A DNA stretch of 64,000 nucleotides from Treponema sp. (GTDB lineage: Bacteria > Spirochaetota > Spirochaetia > Treponematales > Treponemataceae), in NCBI GenBank assembly GCA_017934745.1, contig JAGBIY010000047.1:1-64000 (forward strand), read 5' to 3'. The notes beneath the pieces are model-generated. The model had not been told where the DNA came from, made no database searches, and was given only the letters and a program-made list of their open reading frames with translations. The translations under genes and the position numbers were made by a program. Position 1 is the stretch's first letter. Each line of letters begins with the position of its first letter. Positions 25,760-35,124 of this stretch are shown here, piece after piece.

Positions 25760-25826
25760 GACAAAGAGATTTTTGTCAGGCAAAAAAATATCAAGATTCA
25801 GATTGGTTTCACGCTAGGAGAAAAAC

Positions 25827-27083
25827 ATGGCAGAGAAAAAAAACGCGGCGGCGACATCGGAAATGTCGGATAAACTGAAAGCTCTCGAAGCAGCCCGCCT
25901 GCAAATCGAAAAGCAGTTCGGATCGGGCGCGCTGATGACGCTCGGAGAGCACGCGGACATGAACACGGTCGACGTAGTCCCATCAGGCTCGATACTCCTC
26001 GACGAGGCGCTCGGCGTAGGAGGATATCCGAGAGGAAGAATCATCGAGATGTACGGACCGGAAAGCTCCGGAAAAACGACACTCGCCCTCCATGCGGTCG
26101 CAGAAGCGCAGAAGCTCGGAGGAATAGCCGCGTTCATCGACGCGGAGCACGCCCTTGACCCAGTGTACGCCAAGAACTTGGGCGTCGATGTAGACCACCT
26201 TCTCGTCTCGCAGCCAGATTCAGGAGAGCAGGCCCTGGAAATCACAGAGCAGCTCGTGCGTTCGGGCGCGGTCGACATAATCGTAGTGGACTCCGTGGCC
26301 GCATTGACTCCGCAAAAGGAAATAGAAGGCGAGATGGGCGACTCGGTCATGGGAGTCCAAGCCCGACTCATGAGCCAAGCGCTCAGAAAGCTCACTGCGA
26401 TTGTCGGAAAAAGCAAGTGCATCATCATCTTCATAAACCAGATCCGCATGAAAATCGGTGTCATGTTCGGCAACCCGGAGACAACGACAGGCGGCAACGC
26501 CCTCAAATTCTACTCGTCATTGCGCCTTGAAATCAGGCGCATCGGCTCAATAGACGGAAAGGGCGAAGAGGAGGCCGTCGGAAACCAGGTGCGGGTCAAA
26601 ATAGTAAAGAACAAAGTCGCGCCGCCGTTCAGAAAGGTCGAACTCGACATATACTTCGGCAAGGGAATTTCCGCGACGGCGTCGATTCTCGATTCGGCGG
26701 TGAAGCACGGACTCATAGACAAGAGGGGCGCGTGGTACACACGAGGCGACGAGAAAATCGGACAGGGAAAGGAGAACGCAATCGCATACCTGACAAACAA
26801 CCCTGAGTACACGCACAACCTTGAGGTCCAGCTCCGCGACGAGATTTTCCCGGGCCAAATCCTAAAAACAAAGGAAGGCGAGCCAGTGTATCCAGAGCAG
26901 GTCGAGCACATGAAGGCGAAGGAGAAGGAAGCCGCCGAAAAGGCAAAGGCCGAGGAGAAGGCAAGGAAAGAGGCCGAAAAGGCAGAAAAGACCGCAAGCA
27001 AGGCTGGTCAGGACGAAACAATAGAGGTTCCGGCAGCTTCACAAGAGCCTGCCGTGGCAGAGAGCGGCGATGCTGCTTTCTGA
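25827..27083 (+). CDS. recA: Recombinase RecA
   Basis: A 418-residue RecA, the strand-exchange ATPase. Walker [10 protein letters not shown], the IDAEHALDP segment, the L2 region ([17 protein letters not shown]) and the [20 protein letters not shown] start are all intact. The C terminus is about 60 residues longer than in E. coli and is rich in Lys, Glu and Ala, a likely flexible regulatory tail. AGGAG lies 6 bases before ATG 25827. Its 3' end overlaps folK by 14 bases. Confidence 0.96.
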   Translation: MAEKKNAAATSEMSDKLKALEAARLQIEKQFGSGALMTLGEHADMNTVDVVPSGSILLDEALGVGGYPRGRIIEMYGPESSGKTTLALHAVAEAQKLGGIAAFIDAEHALDPVYAKNLGVDVDHLLVSQPDSGEQALEITEQLVRSGAVDIIVVDSVAALTPQKEIEGEMGDSVMGVQARLMSQALRKLTAIVGKSKCIIIFINQIRMKIGVMFGNPETTTGGNALKFYSSLRLEIRRIGSIDGKGEEEAVGNQVRVKIVKNKVAPPFRKVELDIYFGKGISATASILDSAVKHGLIDKRGAWYTRGDEKIGQGKENAIAYLTNNPEYTHNLEVQLRDEIFPGQILKTKEGEPVYPEQVEHMKAKEKEAAEKAKAEEKARKEAEKAEKTASKAGQDETIEVPAASQEPAVAESGDAAF

Positions 27084-27654
27084 ACTCCTGGTGCTGGGGC
27101 TTGGCTCAAACACCCCCAGAGGCGAAGACAGCTGCGTCGATTTGCTCAGGAAAGCATGCGTACAGCTGTCTCGCCTTTTCACAATTTTCGAAGTGTCCTC
27201 AGTCTACCGCACGAAGCCGATGTACATGGAAAAACAAGAGCGGTTCCACAACATGGTGGTCTGCGGCATTCCAGCACCAGGCACATCGCCGATGGAGCTG
27301 CTCGGTGAAATCCACAGGATAGAGGCCTCTCTTGGACGCGACAGAAGCAGGGAAATCAGGAACGGACCTCGCACACTCGACATAGACATAGAGATGTTCG
27401 GGACAGAGTCGGTTGACGAGCCAGCTCTCCAGATTCCCCATCCAAGGATACGAGAAAGGGCGTTCGTCCTTGTGCCGCTGGACGATGCGCTTTCAGGGAA
27501 ATTCATGCGGCTGAAAGATTCAGTAGCCAAATTCCTTGGAGTGGATTTCAGCGACATAAAAAGCGGCGACAACGATGTGGAATTTTTCATGGATAAAAAT
27601 TCATTTATGATGCCGATAAAGAACATGCTCAACATTGTTGAAAAAAAAGATTGA
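27070..27654 (+). CDS. folK: 2-amino-4-hydroxy-6-hydroxymethyldihydropteridine pyrophosphokinase
   Basis: A 194-residue HPPK of folate biosynthesis: [48 protein letters not shown] and [16 protein letters not shown] are the family signatures. About 30 extra C-terminal residues. It overlaps recA by 14 bases and its TGA overlaps a possible scpA ATG, so it is in one transcript with recA and scpA. Confidence 0.93.
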   Translation: MLLSELLVLGLGSNTPRGEDSCVDLLRKACVQLSRLFTIFEVSSVYRTKPMYMEKQERFHNMVVCGIPAPGTSPMELLGEIHRIEASLGRDRSREIRNGPRTLDIDIEMFGTESVDEPALQIPHPRIRERAFVLVPLDDALSGKFMRLKDSVAKFLGVDFSDIKSGDNDVEFFMDKNSFMMPIKNMLNIVEKKD

Positions 27655-27662
27655 TGGTTTTT

Positions 27663-28409
27663 ATGGAAAAAAGAAAATTTTCTGCAGGACAGTTCGACGG
27701 TCCGCTCGACCTCCTTTGGGCACTCATAAAAGAAAACAAAGTGGACATATACGACATACCCATAGCCGAAATCACAGAGCAGTTCCTCGACTACCTCGAC
27801 TACGCATCGAGCGTGGATCTTGGAGACCTGTCGGACTTCTACAGGATGGCGTCGAAACTGCTGCACATAAAGAGCAGGATGATGCTTCCCGTGGAACCGG
27901 ATCTTGACGACGAGTTCGACTTCGACGATCCGAGGGAGGATCTGGTCGACTCGCTGATCGAATACCAAAGGTTCAAGCAGCTTTCATCACTCATGGAGAC
28001 GAAGGAAGACGAGAGCGAGTGGAATTTCGAGAGGAAACGGATAAAACGGAAGCTTCCCGCAGACGAGAATCAAGATGACGTCTGGAAAAAAATCGATACT
28101 GCGGAACTGCTTGACCAGATGCAGCACATATTCAAAAAATTGATGACGGATTTTTCCGACTCAAAAATATTGGACATGTACGAGGAGATTTCCGTAAACG
28201 AAAAGCTTACGTTGATAGAAGAATTCTTCTCAAAAAAAGAGGAATTCATGTTCACGGATTTGATAGTAAGAAAAGGAAACCAACTGGACTTGGTGTGCGC
28301 ATTCATGGCGATTTTGGAAGCGGTGAAATTCAAGATGGCAGCAATCTACCAGAACCGCATGTTCGGCGACATAAAAATCAGGAAATTCCAAAGCGCGCCG
28401 AACGATTGA
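27663..28409 (+). CDS. scpA: Segregation and condensation protein A
   Basis: A 248-residue kleisin that bridges SMC heads in the condensin complex. It has FDGPLDLLWALIKENKVDIYD at the start, the LGDLSDFYRMASKLLHIKSRMMLP region, and a C-terminal winged helix. ATG 27663 (MEKRKFS) is preferred by homology; ATG 27654, overlapping the folK TGA, is possible. ScpB follows 36-45 bases downstream, the usual pairing. Confidence 0.9.
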   Translation: MEKRKFSAGQFDGPLDLLWALIKENKVDIYDIPIAEITEQFLDYLDYASSVDLGDLSDFYRMASKLLHIKSRMMLPVEPDLDDEFDFDDPREDLVDSLIEYQRFKQLSSLMETKEDESEWNFERKRIKRKLPADENQDDVWKKIDTAELLDQMQHIFKKLMTDFSDSKILDMYEEISVNEKLTLIEEFFSKKEEFMFTDLIVRKGNQLDLVCAFMAILEAVKFKMAAIYQNRMFGDIKIRKFQSAPND

Positions 28410-28454
28410 CCGGAAGTTTCATCCGGCGACTTATTTTGACAGGAAATGGTGTTT

Positions 28455-29039
28455 ATGGCAGAAAACGAAAACGAACAGGAAAACGCGATCCCCTCTTTCG
28501 ACACATGCGAAAAAAAGGCGGCTTTCATAGAAATGATTCTCTTTCTAGAAAGCGAACCGCAAAGCACAGAATCAATAATGAAGACGACAGGCCTCAGTGA
28601 AGACGACGTTGAAAAAGCAATAGATTATCTTAAGGAAAAATATTCAGCAGACGAATCAGGACTGGAGCTGTCGTTCATCACAGGAGGATACGTCCTCTCT
28701 CCGAGGAAAATCTACTGGAGCGCAGTGAAAGACAAATATGGAAGGAAGAACGAAGGCAAGTTGTCGCGCTCGGCGTTGGAGACTCTCACGATAATAGCAT
28801 ACAAACAGCCGATAACAAGGTCTGAGATAGAAGCGATAAGAGGAGTTCCGCCCGACAACATGATAAGAATGCTTTCGGAAAGGAAGCTCGTCAAGGAAGT
28901 GGGAAAGAAGGACGCCCCTGGAAAACCGACTCTTTTTGGGACGACGGAAGAATTTCTGCGGTTCTTCCAATTGAATTCAATCGCGGACTTGCCTAAACTT
29001 GATGAAAAAGATGAAGAGAGGTTCGTACTTGCTCGCTGA
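28455..29039 (+). CDS. scpB: Segregation and condensation protein B
   Basis: A 194-residue partner of ScpA and SMC with two winged helices; family segments include LSRSALETLTIIAYKQPITR, IEAIRGV, MLSERKLVKEVG and PGKPTLFGTTEEFL. ATG 28455 has AGGAA about 9 bases upstream; an in-frame ATG 9 bases earlier is too close to it. The 3' end overlaps the pseudouridine synthase gene. Confidence 0.9.
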   Translation: MAENENEQENAIPSFDTCEKKAAFIEMILFLESEPQSTESIMKTTGLSEDDVEKAIDYLKEKYSADESGLELSFITGGYVLSPRKIYWSAVKDKYGRKNEGKLSRSALETLTIIAYKQPITRSEIEAIRGVPPDNMIRMLSERKLVKEVGKKDAPGKPTLFGTTEEFLRFFQLNSIADLPKLDEKDEERFVLAR

Positions 29040-29775
29040 AAAAACAAATTCGACAAGACTCCAGGCATTTCTCGCGCACTGCGGAGTAGCAAGCCGCCGC
29101 GCGAGCGAAAAACTCATACTGGACGGCAGGGTCTCCGTGAACGGCACCACAGTCACGGAGCTCGGAGTGAAGGTCTCCAAGACGGACATTGTACTTGTAG
29201 ACGGAAAACAAGTTAGACCGGAAATCGAAAAGCGCTACATATTGATGAACAAACCCGCAGGGTACGTCTGCTCGCAATCGGACGAGCAAGGCAGGCCAGT
29301 CGCGGTCGATCTGCTGAAAAGCGCATTTTCTGAGCGGCTGTACAACGTTGGGAGACTGGACATGTTCTCTACCGGAGCTATAATCTTCACCAACGATGGA
29401 GACTTCGCGGCTAAGATTTCGCATCCAAGCGCGGAAATCGAAAAAGAGTACATAGTCGAATCGTCCCTTCCGCTGCCCAGAAGCCTCGCCGAACGATTCC
29501 GCAAGGGAGTCAGGGTCGACGGAGTGTTCTACAAGGCAAAAGACGCGCAGGAGCTGAATTCCCACAAAATGAAAGTCGTGCTTTTGGAGGGGAAAAACAG
29601 GGAAATACGAAAAGTGTTCGACGATGCCGGAGTCGCGATAAGGAGCCTGGAAAGAGTCAGGATAGGAACTCTGCAGCTGGGAGCGCTAAAAGTTGGAGAA
29701 TTCAGGGAACTGTCCGACTTTGAAGTCTCGTCGCTGCTGAACATATGCAAATCAAAAGGAGAAAAATCGTGGTAA
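29029..29775 (+). CDS. rluB: RluB/RsuA-family rRNA pseudouridine synthase
   Basis: A 248-residue enzyme: an N-terminal S4 RNA-binding domain (RLQAFLAHCGVASRRASEKL) and a catalytic domain with the Asp in GRLDMFSTGAIIFTNDG. It modifies a uridine in rRNA, most likely 23S. The start TTG 29029 has AGAGAGG 7 bases upstream and leaves an 11-base overlap with scpB; an ATG at 28999 would overlap by 41 bases and lacks a good site. Downstream it overlaps cmk-rpsA. Confidence 0.87.
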   Translation: MLAEKTNSTRLQAFLAHCGVASRRASEKLILDGRVSVNGTTVTELGVKVSKTDIVLVDGKQVRPEIEKRYILMNKPAGYVCSQSDEQGRPVAVDLLKSAFSERLYNVGRLDMFSTGAIIFTNDGDFAAKISHPSAEIEKEYIVESSLPLPRSLAERFRKGVRVDGVFYKAKDAQELNSHKMKVVLLEGKNREIRKVFDDAGVAIRSLERVRIGTLQLGALKVGEFRELSDFEVSSLLNICKSKGEKSW

Positions 29776-32108
29776 TTGCAATGGATGGCCCTGCGGGGAC
29801 TGGAAAATCGACCATCGCTTCGATAATAGCGAAAAAGCTGGGCATTGTTTACCTCAACAGCGGAAGCTTCTACAGGGCTTTGACATTGGCCCTGAACGAA
29901 GAGGGAATCGACATCGGCGACGAACGGCCGGTAGTTGAATTCTGCAAAAGACAGAAGCTCGACTACAAGGACTCCCATCTTTACTTGAACGGAAAAGACG
30001 TGGAAAACAGACTTCACGAGGACGGTGTAAGCTCAAAAGTCGCCCAAGTATCTTCGATTGTCGAAATACGCCATCTCGTGAACGACAGGATGAGGGAATT
30101 GACGGCAAAGCTGAGCATAATATGCGAAGGCCGCGACATGACGACTGTCGTGTTCCCGGACGCAGAGTACAAATTCTACCTCGACGCATCGATAGACGTC
30201 CAGGCGCAGAGGAGATTCGACCAAGGTGTCAGCAACATGACTCTCGAAGAAATCAGGGAAGCCATAAAAAAACGGGACGAAATAGACAAAAACAAGAAGG
30301 AGGGCGCACTGAAACGCGCCCCAGACGCATTCTACATCGACACTTCCGCCTTGACCATTGACAATGTTTGTGAAATAATTTTGAGCAAAATTCATTTTAA
30401 AGGGTCTAGTATGGAACAGAAGGAAGTGGAAAAGGGAGAGTCGTTAAAGGATTCTATCCAGACACAATTAGAGGAGTCGCTCAAGAGCCTTGGAGCTGTT
30501 GAGGATGGACAGCTCGCAACAGGCAAAGTCGTTCAGATCACAAATGATTATGTTTTTGTTGATTTTGGATATAAATCTGAAGGCCGGATTCCTGTTCAGG
30601 AATTTGCAGGAAAATTGCCAAAAGAAGGCGACAACTTGGACATCGTCGTTGTGAAGAAAGACGGACGCAACGGTCCAGAGATTTCTTTCACAAAGGCGCA
30701 GGCAAAACAATTGTGGAAAGATTTGAGAAAAGCCTTCGACGACAAGCTTCTTGTCGACGGAATCATCGAAAAGGAAGTCAGAGGTGGTTTCGAAGTCAAT
30801 CTCGGCGGAGACATTCACGCCTTCCTTCCAATAAGCCAGTCTGACGCGCAGAAAGTCGAGACACCGAGCAAACTCATCGGTGTTTCATCAAAGTTTTATA
30901 TCGAGCGCTTGTATTCAGAAAACAAGCAGAACGTCGTGGTCAACCGCAGAAAATACCTTGAAGAGATAATTTCCACAGCCCGCGACAAGTTCTTTGCAGA
31001 GACTCAGATCGGAGCGACTGTCAAAGGCGTCGTCAAAAGCTTCACAAGTTTCGGCGCATTTGTCGACCTCGGTGGATTCGACGGTCTCCTTCACATAAAC
31101 GACATGAGTTGGGGTCATGTCACACGTCCTAGGGACTTTGTGAAGAAAGGACAGGAAATTGAGCTCAAAGTAATCCGCCTCACACCAGAGGAAAAGAGAA
31201 TCAATCTCTCTCTCAAGCATTTCACAGAAGATCCATGGCTCCATTTCGAGGACAGGTATCACATCAACGACATAGTCGAGGGAACCGTCACAAAAATAAC
31301 GGACTTCGGAGCGTTCATTGAACTCGAAGAAGGAATCGAAGGTCTTGCGCACATATCAGAATTCAGCTGGACGAAGAAGGTCAACAAACCGTCCGATGTC
31401 GTGAAGATCGGCGACAAGATAAAGTGCATGGTTCTCGGATATGACATTCAGGGAGGAAGAGTCTCATTGGGATTGAAGCAGGTTCAGTCTTGGGACGAAA
31501 TCCTCGACAAATATCCAGTAGGAGCGAAAGTCCACGGAAAGGTCAGCAAAATCAATCCGAACAGCGCCCTCATCGAACTTGAGGACAACCTTGACGCGGT
31601 TTTGCACTCCGAGGACATTTCATGGACAAAGAAGGTCAAGCATGCGGGAAGCGTTCTCGATGTAAACCAGGAGCTCGACGTGATAATCCTTGAGAACGAC
31701 GAGGAGAACCACCGTGTCACGGTAGGCATCAAGCAGCTCACCGAGAACCCGTGGAAGAAGTTCGCTGAAGAGTACAAAGTCGGCGACACTTTCGAGGGTG
31801 AAATAACGTCTATTACGGACTTCGGAATTTTCGTCAAGGCTCCAAGCGGAATCGAGGGATTGGTCAACAAGGCGAACCTCAGCGAAAGCCGCGACACTCC
31901 GTTCGAGGAAGCAGTGAAGAAGTACAATGTCGGCGACAAGGTCAATGTCTATGTTGTCGACATCAACGTGGACAAGGAAAAAGTCGCTTTCTCTGTGAAA
32001 GAGTACAAGAAAGCGCAGGCCCGCAAAGAGATTTCTCAGTACATGGCTTCATCAGAAGCTTCGGACGAGGCATACACTCTCGCCGACATGATGAAGTCGA
32101 AAGAGTAG
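29769..32108 (+). CDS. cmk-rpsA: Cytidylate kinase fused to ribosomal protein S1
   Basis: A 779-residue fusion. Residues 1-205 are a full cytidylate kinase (MDGPAGTGKST; CEGRDMTTVVFPDA; RAPDAFYIDTS). After a linker, six S1/OB domains follow (for example SFTSFGAFVDLGGFDGLLHI and KITDFGAFIELEEGIEGLAHI), as in bacterial S1, which brings mRNA to the 30S. Start GTG 29769 has AGGAG 7 bases upstream. The S1 part has an internal ATG at 30411 with AAAGGG 6 bases before it, and its codons are more T-ending than the kinase part. The same fusion is annotated in T. pallidum. Confidence 0.9.
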   Translation: MVIAMDGPAGTGKSTIASIIAKKLGIVYLNSGSFYRALTLALNEEGIDIGDERPVVEFCKRQKLDYKDSHLYLNGKDVENRLHEDGVSSKVAQVSSIVEIRHLVNDRMRELTAKLSIICEGRDMTTVVFPDAEYKFYLDASIDVQAQRRFDQGVSNMTLEEIREAIKKRDEIDKNKKEGALKRAPDAFYIDTSALTIDNVCEIILSKIHFKGSSMEQKEVEKGESLKDSIQTQLEESLKSLGAVEDGQLATGKVVQITNDYVFVDFGYKSEGRIPVQEFAGKLPKEGDNLDIVVVKKDGRNGPEISFTKAQAKQLWKDLRKAFDDKLLVDGIIEKEVRGGFEVNLGGDIHAFLPISQSDAQKVETPSKLIGVSSKFYIERLYSENKQNVVVNRRKYLEEIISTARDKFFAETQIGATVKGVVKSFTSFGAFVDLGGFDGLLHINDMSWGHVTRPRDFVKKGQEIELKVIRLTPEEKRINLSLKHFTEDPWLHFEDRYHINDIVEGTVTKITDFGAFIELEEGIEGLAHISEFSWTKKVNKPSDVVKIGDKIKCMVLGYDIQGGRVSLGLKQVQSWDEILDKYPVGAKVHGKVSKINPNSALIELEDNLDAVLHSEDISWTKKVKHAGSVLDVNQELDVIILENDEENHRVTVGIKQLTENPWKKFAEEYKVGDTFEGEITSITDFGIFVKAPSGIEGLVNKANLSESRDTPFEEAVKKYNVGDKVNVYVVDINVDKEKVAFSVKEYKKAQARKEISQYMASSEASDEAYTLADMMKSKE

Positions 32109-32185
32109 TCTTCTCGGTTTCATACTGATTCGTGCGTTCAGAACTCATTGTTGATTCATTCAATTGGCAGTGGGTTCTATTTTCT

Positions 32186-32212
32186 TTGAAAAGCGTTTGT
32201 GCTTTTTATAAC
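32186..32212 (+). promoter_or_regulatory. Candidate promoter of the TPR membrane protein gene
   Basis: TTGAAA (32186-32191) and TATAAC (32207-32212) with a short 15-base spacer, 11 bases before the ATG. Confidence 0.4.
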
Positions 32213-32223
32213 GGTGTAAACAA

Positions 32224-32916
32224 ATGTCAGAAAGTAAAGATTTTGAAAAAAATGAGGGTGTCGAGGGCTACACACTCAACGACTCGATTGAATCGACAAT
32301 CGGAAAATTCAGGAAAGTCCTTCTTGTCGCTTTGGCACTTTTCGTGGTGGCAGTGGTGGCAGTCGTTGTCGGCATAGTTGTCCACTCAAACTCGGTAGAG
32401 TCAGGGCTTGAGAAGGTCGACGCAATCTACTTTTCATTGGCCAACGCAAAAGCCGATTCCACAGCGGAAGAAATAAAGAAGCTGCAGGACACGTCAATCG
32501 AGCAGTTGTCAAAGCTTTCATCATCGTCTGGAGCCGTGTCGCTCAGGGCTTCGATGCTGTTGGCGGATTTGTATTTTCAGCAGGGAAAATTCGAAGAAGC
32601 GAAAGACGCTTGGCTGAAGGCGGCTTCGGTAAAAAAGGATGCCTACACAAATTCAATCGCATACTACAATGCGGCGGTCTGCTCTGAGAATTTGAACGAT
32701 TTGGATTCTGCGTTGTCTTACTACGGAGCGGCATCCGACAATCCGGATTTTCTCTTGGTGGATCACGCTTTGTTCAGTCTCGGCAGGACACAGGAGAAAA
32801 AAGGCGACTCTGTGGCGGCCTCGGAAACATACCAGAAGCTCAACGACATGCATCCAAATTCGAATTGGGCGAAAATGGCTAAATCGCGTTTGATTGAATT
32901 GAAATTGTCAAAATAG
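32224..32916 (+). CDS. Membrane-anchored TPR protein (YfgM/CpoB-like)
   Basis: A 230-residue protein with a short cytoplasmic N terminus, one membrane helix (about residues 36-58) and a periplasmic TPR domain (ADLYFQQGKFEEAKDAWLKAA; ALSYYGAASDNPDF; FSLGRTQEKKGDSVAASETY). The layout resembles YfgM-type periplasmic chaperone adaptors. Function inferred only from architecture. Followed after 13 bases by a lipoprotein gene. Confidence 0.7.
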   Translation: MSESKDFEKNEGVEGYTLNDSIESTIGKFRKVLLVALALFVVAVVAVVVGIVVHSNSVESGLEKVDAIYFSLANAKADSTAEEIKKLQDTSIEQLSKLSSSSGAVSLRASMLLADLYFQQGKFEEAKDAWLKAASVKKDAYTNSIAYYNAAVCSENLNDLDSALSYYGAASDNPDFLLVDHALFSLGRTQEKKGDSVAASETYQKLNDMHPNSNWAKMAKSRLIELKLSK

Positions 32917-32929
32917 ACAACACATAATC

Positions 32930-33724
32930 ATGCTTACGGAAAGTTCCATCACAAAACAAAACAAGCGCCTTCTGTCATGTTTTTTCTTGTGGTGGACTTT
33001 TTTTTTATCAAGTTGCGGATTGGACACGGTAATATCGATAAACGAACCTACAATTACGAAAAACGACCCATTGTACAGCAGCGACGACTACTTGACCTGG
33101 TACTTCAGCTTCACAACAAATGAAAGAAACCAGCAGGACTCATTCGTTGGCACGGAAATCTACTACAAAATCTACAACAACTACTCGAACCTCGTATCCC
33201 AGCGCAACGCCATAACCTCAGTCAATTACACAAGCAACGGAACGGCTGCGGCCACAAAAATGATAGACACCTACACATATCAGCCACTAGGCACAAATCC
33301 AGTGATCGGGAACTCCCCGTTCATAGAGAGCACGGGAACAAACACGGATGTAGTTTTAAGGCTGAAGACATATACCGGAAACGAGTCCTACATTGGAGAG
33401 GACATAGAAAGCTTTAGAGCATGCCTGAAAATTGCGGGGGAGCTGCAGACATCGACAGGAGGCGAGTACATAGTCCCGTTCAGAATCGGAAACACGAAGT
33501 CGTTTGATTTTTTCGACGATGACAACGATGACCTTTCTGGCACACGCGATGTCGAACCAGAGAATGGAGACTCGGACTTCTACTACAACTCCTCCCCTTC
33601 TTCAACGGACACCTACTACGTCCAACTGTTCGCTGTCGGTGTCGCATTCGATTCAGACAACCTGTCGAACACATACAGCCTGGTGCTGGATTTGGGTTCA
33701 GTTCCGATAAAAAAAGGAAGCTGA
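32930..33724 (+). CDS. Lipoprotein, unknown function
   Basis: A 264-residue protein with a signal peptide ending in a lipobox (FFLSSCG, Cys at about residue 29). The mature part is rich in Ser, Thr, Asn, Tyr and Asp with an acidic FFDDDNDDLSG stretch and no recognised domain; it looks beta-rich. It should be anchored to the inner or outer membrane. Probably co-transcribed with the TPR gene 13 bases upstream. Confidence 0.65.
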   Translation: MLTESSITKQNKRLLSCFFLWWTFFLSSCGLDTVISINEPTITKNDPLYSSDDYLTWYFSFTTNERNQQDSFVGTEIYYKIYNNYSNLVSQRNAITSVNYTSNGTAAATKMIDTYTYQPLGTNPVIGNSPFIESTGTNTDVVLRLKTYTGNESYIGEDIESFRACLKIAGELQTSTGGEYIVPFRIGNTKSFDFFDDDNDDLSGTRDVEPENGDSDFYYNSSPSSTDTYYVQLFAVGVAFDSDNLSNTYSLVLDLGSVPIKKGS

Positions 33725-33728
33725 ATCA

Positions 33729-33757
33729 TTGACTATTTTTTTAAATTTCTATATAGT
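33729..33757 (+). promoter_or_regulatory. Promoter of tRNA-Arg
   Basis: TTGACT (33729-33734), spacer 17, TATAGT (33752-33757), 14 bases before the tRNA. Confidence 0.8.
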
Positions 33758-33771
33758 ATTTTTCATCGTTT

Positions 33772-33846
33772 GAGATTGTAGCTCAGCTGGATTAGAGCAT
33801 CTGCCTTCTAAGCAGAGGGTCGCTGGTTCGAGCCCAGTCAGTCTCA
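33772..33846 (+). tRNA. tRNA-Arg (UCU)
   Basis: A 75-base cloverleaf: acceptor GAGATTG/CAGTCTC, D arm GCTC/GAGC, anticodon stem TCTGC/GCAGA with loop CTTCTAA (anticodon TCT), T arm GCTGG/CCAGT with loop TTCGAGC, discriminator A. CCA is not encoded. Confidence 0.95.
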
Positions 33847-33851
33847 AAGTC

Positions 33852-33885
33852 GGCGAAGCCTTGTTTTTGGGGCTTCGCCTTTTTT
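33852..33885 (+). terminator. Rho-independent terminator of tRNA-Arg
   Basis: GGCGAAGCC and GGCTTCGCC flank a short loop and are followed by TTTTTT. Confidence 0.9.
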
Positions 33886-33905
33886 GTGCGCTGGAAAAAC
33901 GCACC

Positions 33906-34919
33906 CTACACTGCCATCTCAGCCATTCTCCTGACCTTTCCACGCCAGCCTTCGACGAACCAATCGGGCGCGACAGGGACGGCGTTCTCCCCTCGGGCGA
34001 GAATCCATTCCATCACCTTCATCTCCTGAGTCGAAGAGAATTCTATCCTTGTCTTTCCTTCGCCGTCGAAATCCGTGACGACCTGGTTGTCGGCCCAGAC
34101 GCACTCCTTCACGAACTGCCGGGCGTCGCCGTAGAAATCGACAACGAAGTCGACGGGATCCTCGCCCATGAACGCGCCGAATTTTCCGCCTCCGCAGCGG
34201 GATGAGAATTCAAAATCATCAGGGAGAGAGAACTTCTCGTCAGTGACTGAAACGTTCTCCATGCGGTCAAGGGCGAAGAGCCGGACAGCGTCCTTTCCGA
34301 AATCCAGGGCGAACAGAAAGCCCCTTCCTTCGTCCATCAGAATCTGGTAGGGAGCGACACGGCGGTGCGACGTCTCGGTGTGCCATCGGCCGCTGTAGTC
34401 GAACTCCACAACCATGTCCTCCCGAATCGAGCGCATCACGGCCTTCCATGTTTTCTCGTCCGAGGAAAAGGCCGGACGGGGAGGAACCGCGATTCTATCA
34501 AGAAGGGAGCTTTTTCCAATCCCCTGTGTGTCGGCCACGAAATCAATCACGTCGGAAATCGACTTGTAGAGAGGACTGCCTCTGAAACTCGAAAGGAGAG
34601 TCTTCGCAGCCGAAAGATAGAATACGTCGTCCGAGGAGATGTTGTTCAGCGCGAACTCGAATTTGTCGTCGCTGTAGAAGTAGCCTCCTTTCTGCCTGTC
34701 GAATTCCAAAGGAGCGTGGAAGAAAGTCCTGAGAGTGTCGATGTCGCGGTTTATCGTGGCCTCCCCCACGTTGCCGTAGCCGGTCTGCTCGCAGTAGAGT
34801 TTTCGGAGCCGCCGGTTGTCAGGATAGAGGTTCGCCTTGATTGCGTTGTGGATGATTATGAGTCTCTCAAGCATCTTCTTGTTGAGGACCCGCTCTGTTT
34901 TTCTCTTGGTCTGTTTCAT
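33906..34919 (-). CDS. WYL-domain transcriptional regulator
   Basis: A 337-residue regulator with an N-terminal HTH (LERLIIIHNAIKANLYPDNR onward; GEATINRDIDTLRTFF as recognition region) and a WYL ligand-binding domain (VVEFDYSGRWHTETSHRRVAPYQILMDEGRGFLFAL). WYL proteins sense nucleotides or nucleic acid ends and often control stress or defence genes. ATG 34919 (MKQTKRKTERV) lacks a ribosome site but has TGGTATACT ending 7 bases upstream. It is divergent from the interrupted hydrolase gene and may control it. Confidence 0.8.
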   Translation of the reverse strand: MKQTKRKTERVLNKKMLERLIIIHNAIKANLYPDNRRLRKLYCEQTGYGNVGEATINRDIDTLRTFFHAPLEFDRQKGGYFYSDDKFEFALNNISSDDVFYLSAAKTLLSSFRGSPLYKSISDVIDFVADTQGIGKSSLLDRIAVPPRPAFSSDEKTWKAVMRSIREDMVVEFDYSGRWHTETSHRRVAPYQILMDEGRGFLFALDFGKDAVRLFALDRMENVSVTDEKFSLPDDFEFSSRCGGGKFGAFMGEDPVDFVVDFYGDARQFVKECVWADNQVVTDFDGEGKTRIEFSSTQEMKVMEWILARGENAVPVAPDWFVEGWRGKVRRMAEMAV

Positions 34920-34926
34920 GGAACAC

Positions 34927-34935
34927 AGTATACCA
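34927..34935 (-). promoter_or_regulatory. Extended -10 of the WYL gene, leaderless geometry
   Basis: Minus strand TGG-TATACT; the box ends 7 bases before the ATG at 34919. No clear -35. Confidence 0.45.
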
Positions 34936-35025
34936 CCACTCCCTATCAATTCGTGATAATGAAGTTTTTTTTGACAGATATTTTCCATAAGTTGAAGAAT
35001 CTGATTGCGGATTTGCCGATTTGTT

Positions 35026-35039
35026 TTGCAGTTCTGCAA
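35026..35039. promoter_or_regulatory. Palindrome between divergent WYL and hydrolase genes
   Basis: TTGCAG-TT-CTGCAA, a perfect inverted repeat of six-base arms in the divergent intergenic region, a plausible binding site for the WYL regulator. Confidence 0.4.
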
Positions 35040-35073
35040 TTTTTTTCGTCTTCGGAACATGCGATTATCTACC

Positions 35074-35119
35074 TGTAAGCCGGACGGGAAAACGAAGCCC
35101 AGCCGGAGCTTACAAGGAG
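35074..35119 (+). promoter_or_regulatory. Leader hairpin directly before the hydrolase ribosome site
   Basis: TGTAAGC pairs with GCTTACA (35074-35080 with 35108-35114); inside it CGG pairs with CCG and GGG with CCC around an AAAACGAAG loop. AAGGAG begins at the last base of the stem, 5 bases before ATG 35125. It may control translation or stabilise the mRNA; I do not match it to a known riboswitch class. Confidence 0.5.
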
Positions 35120-35124
35120 TTACA

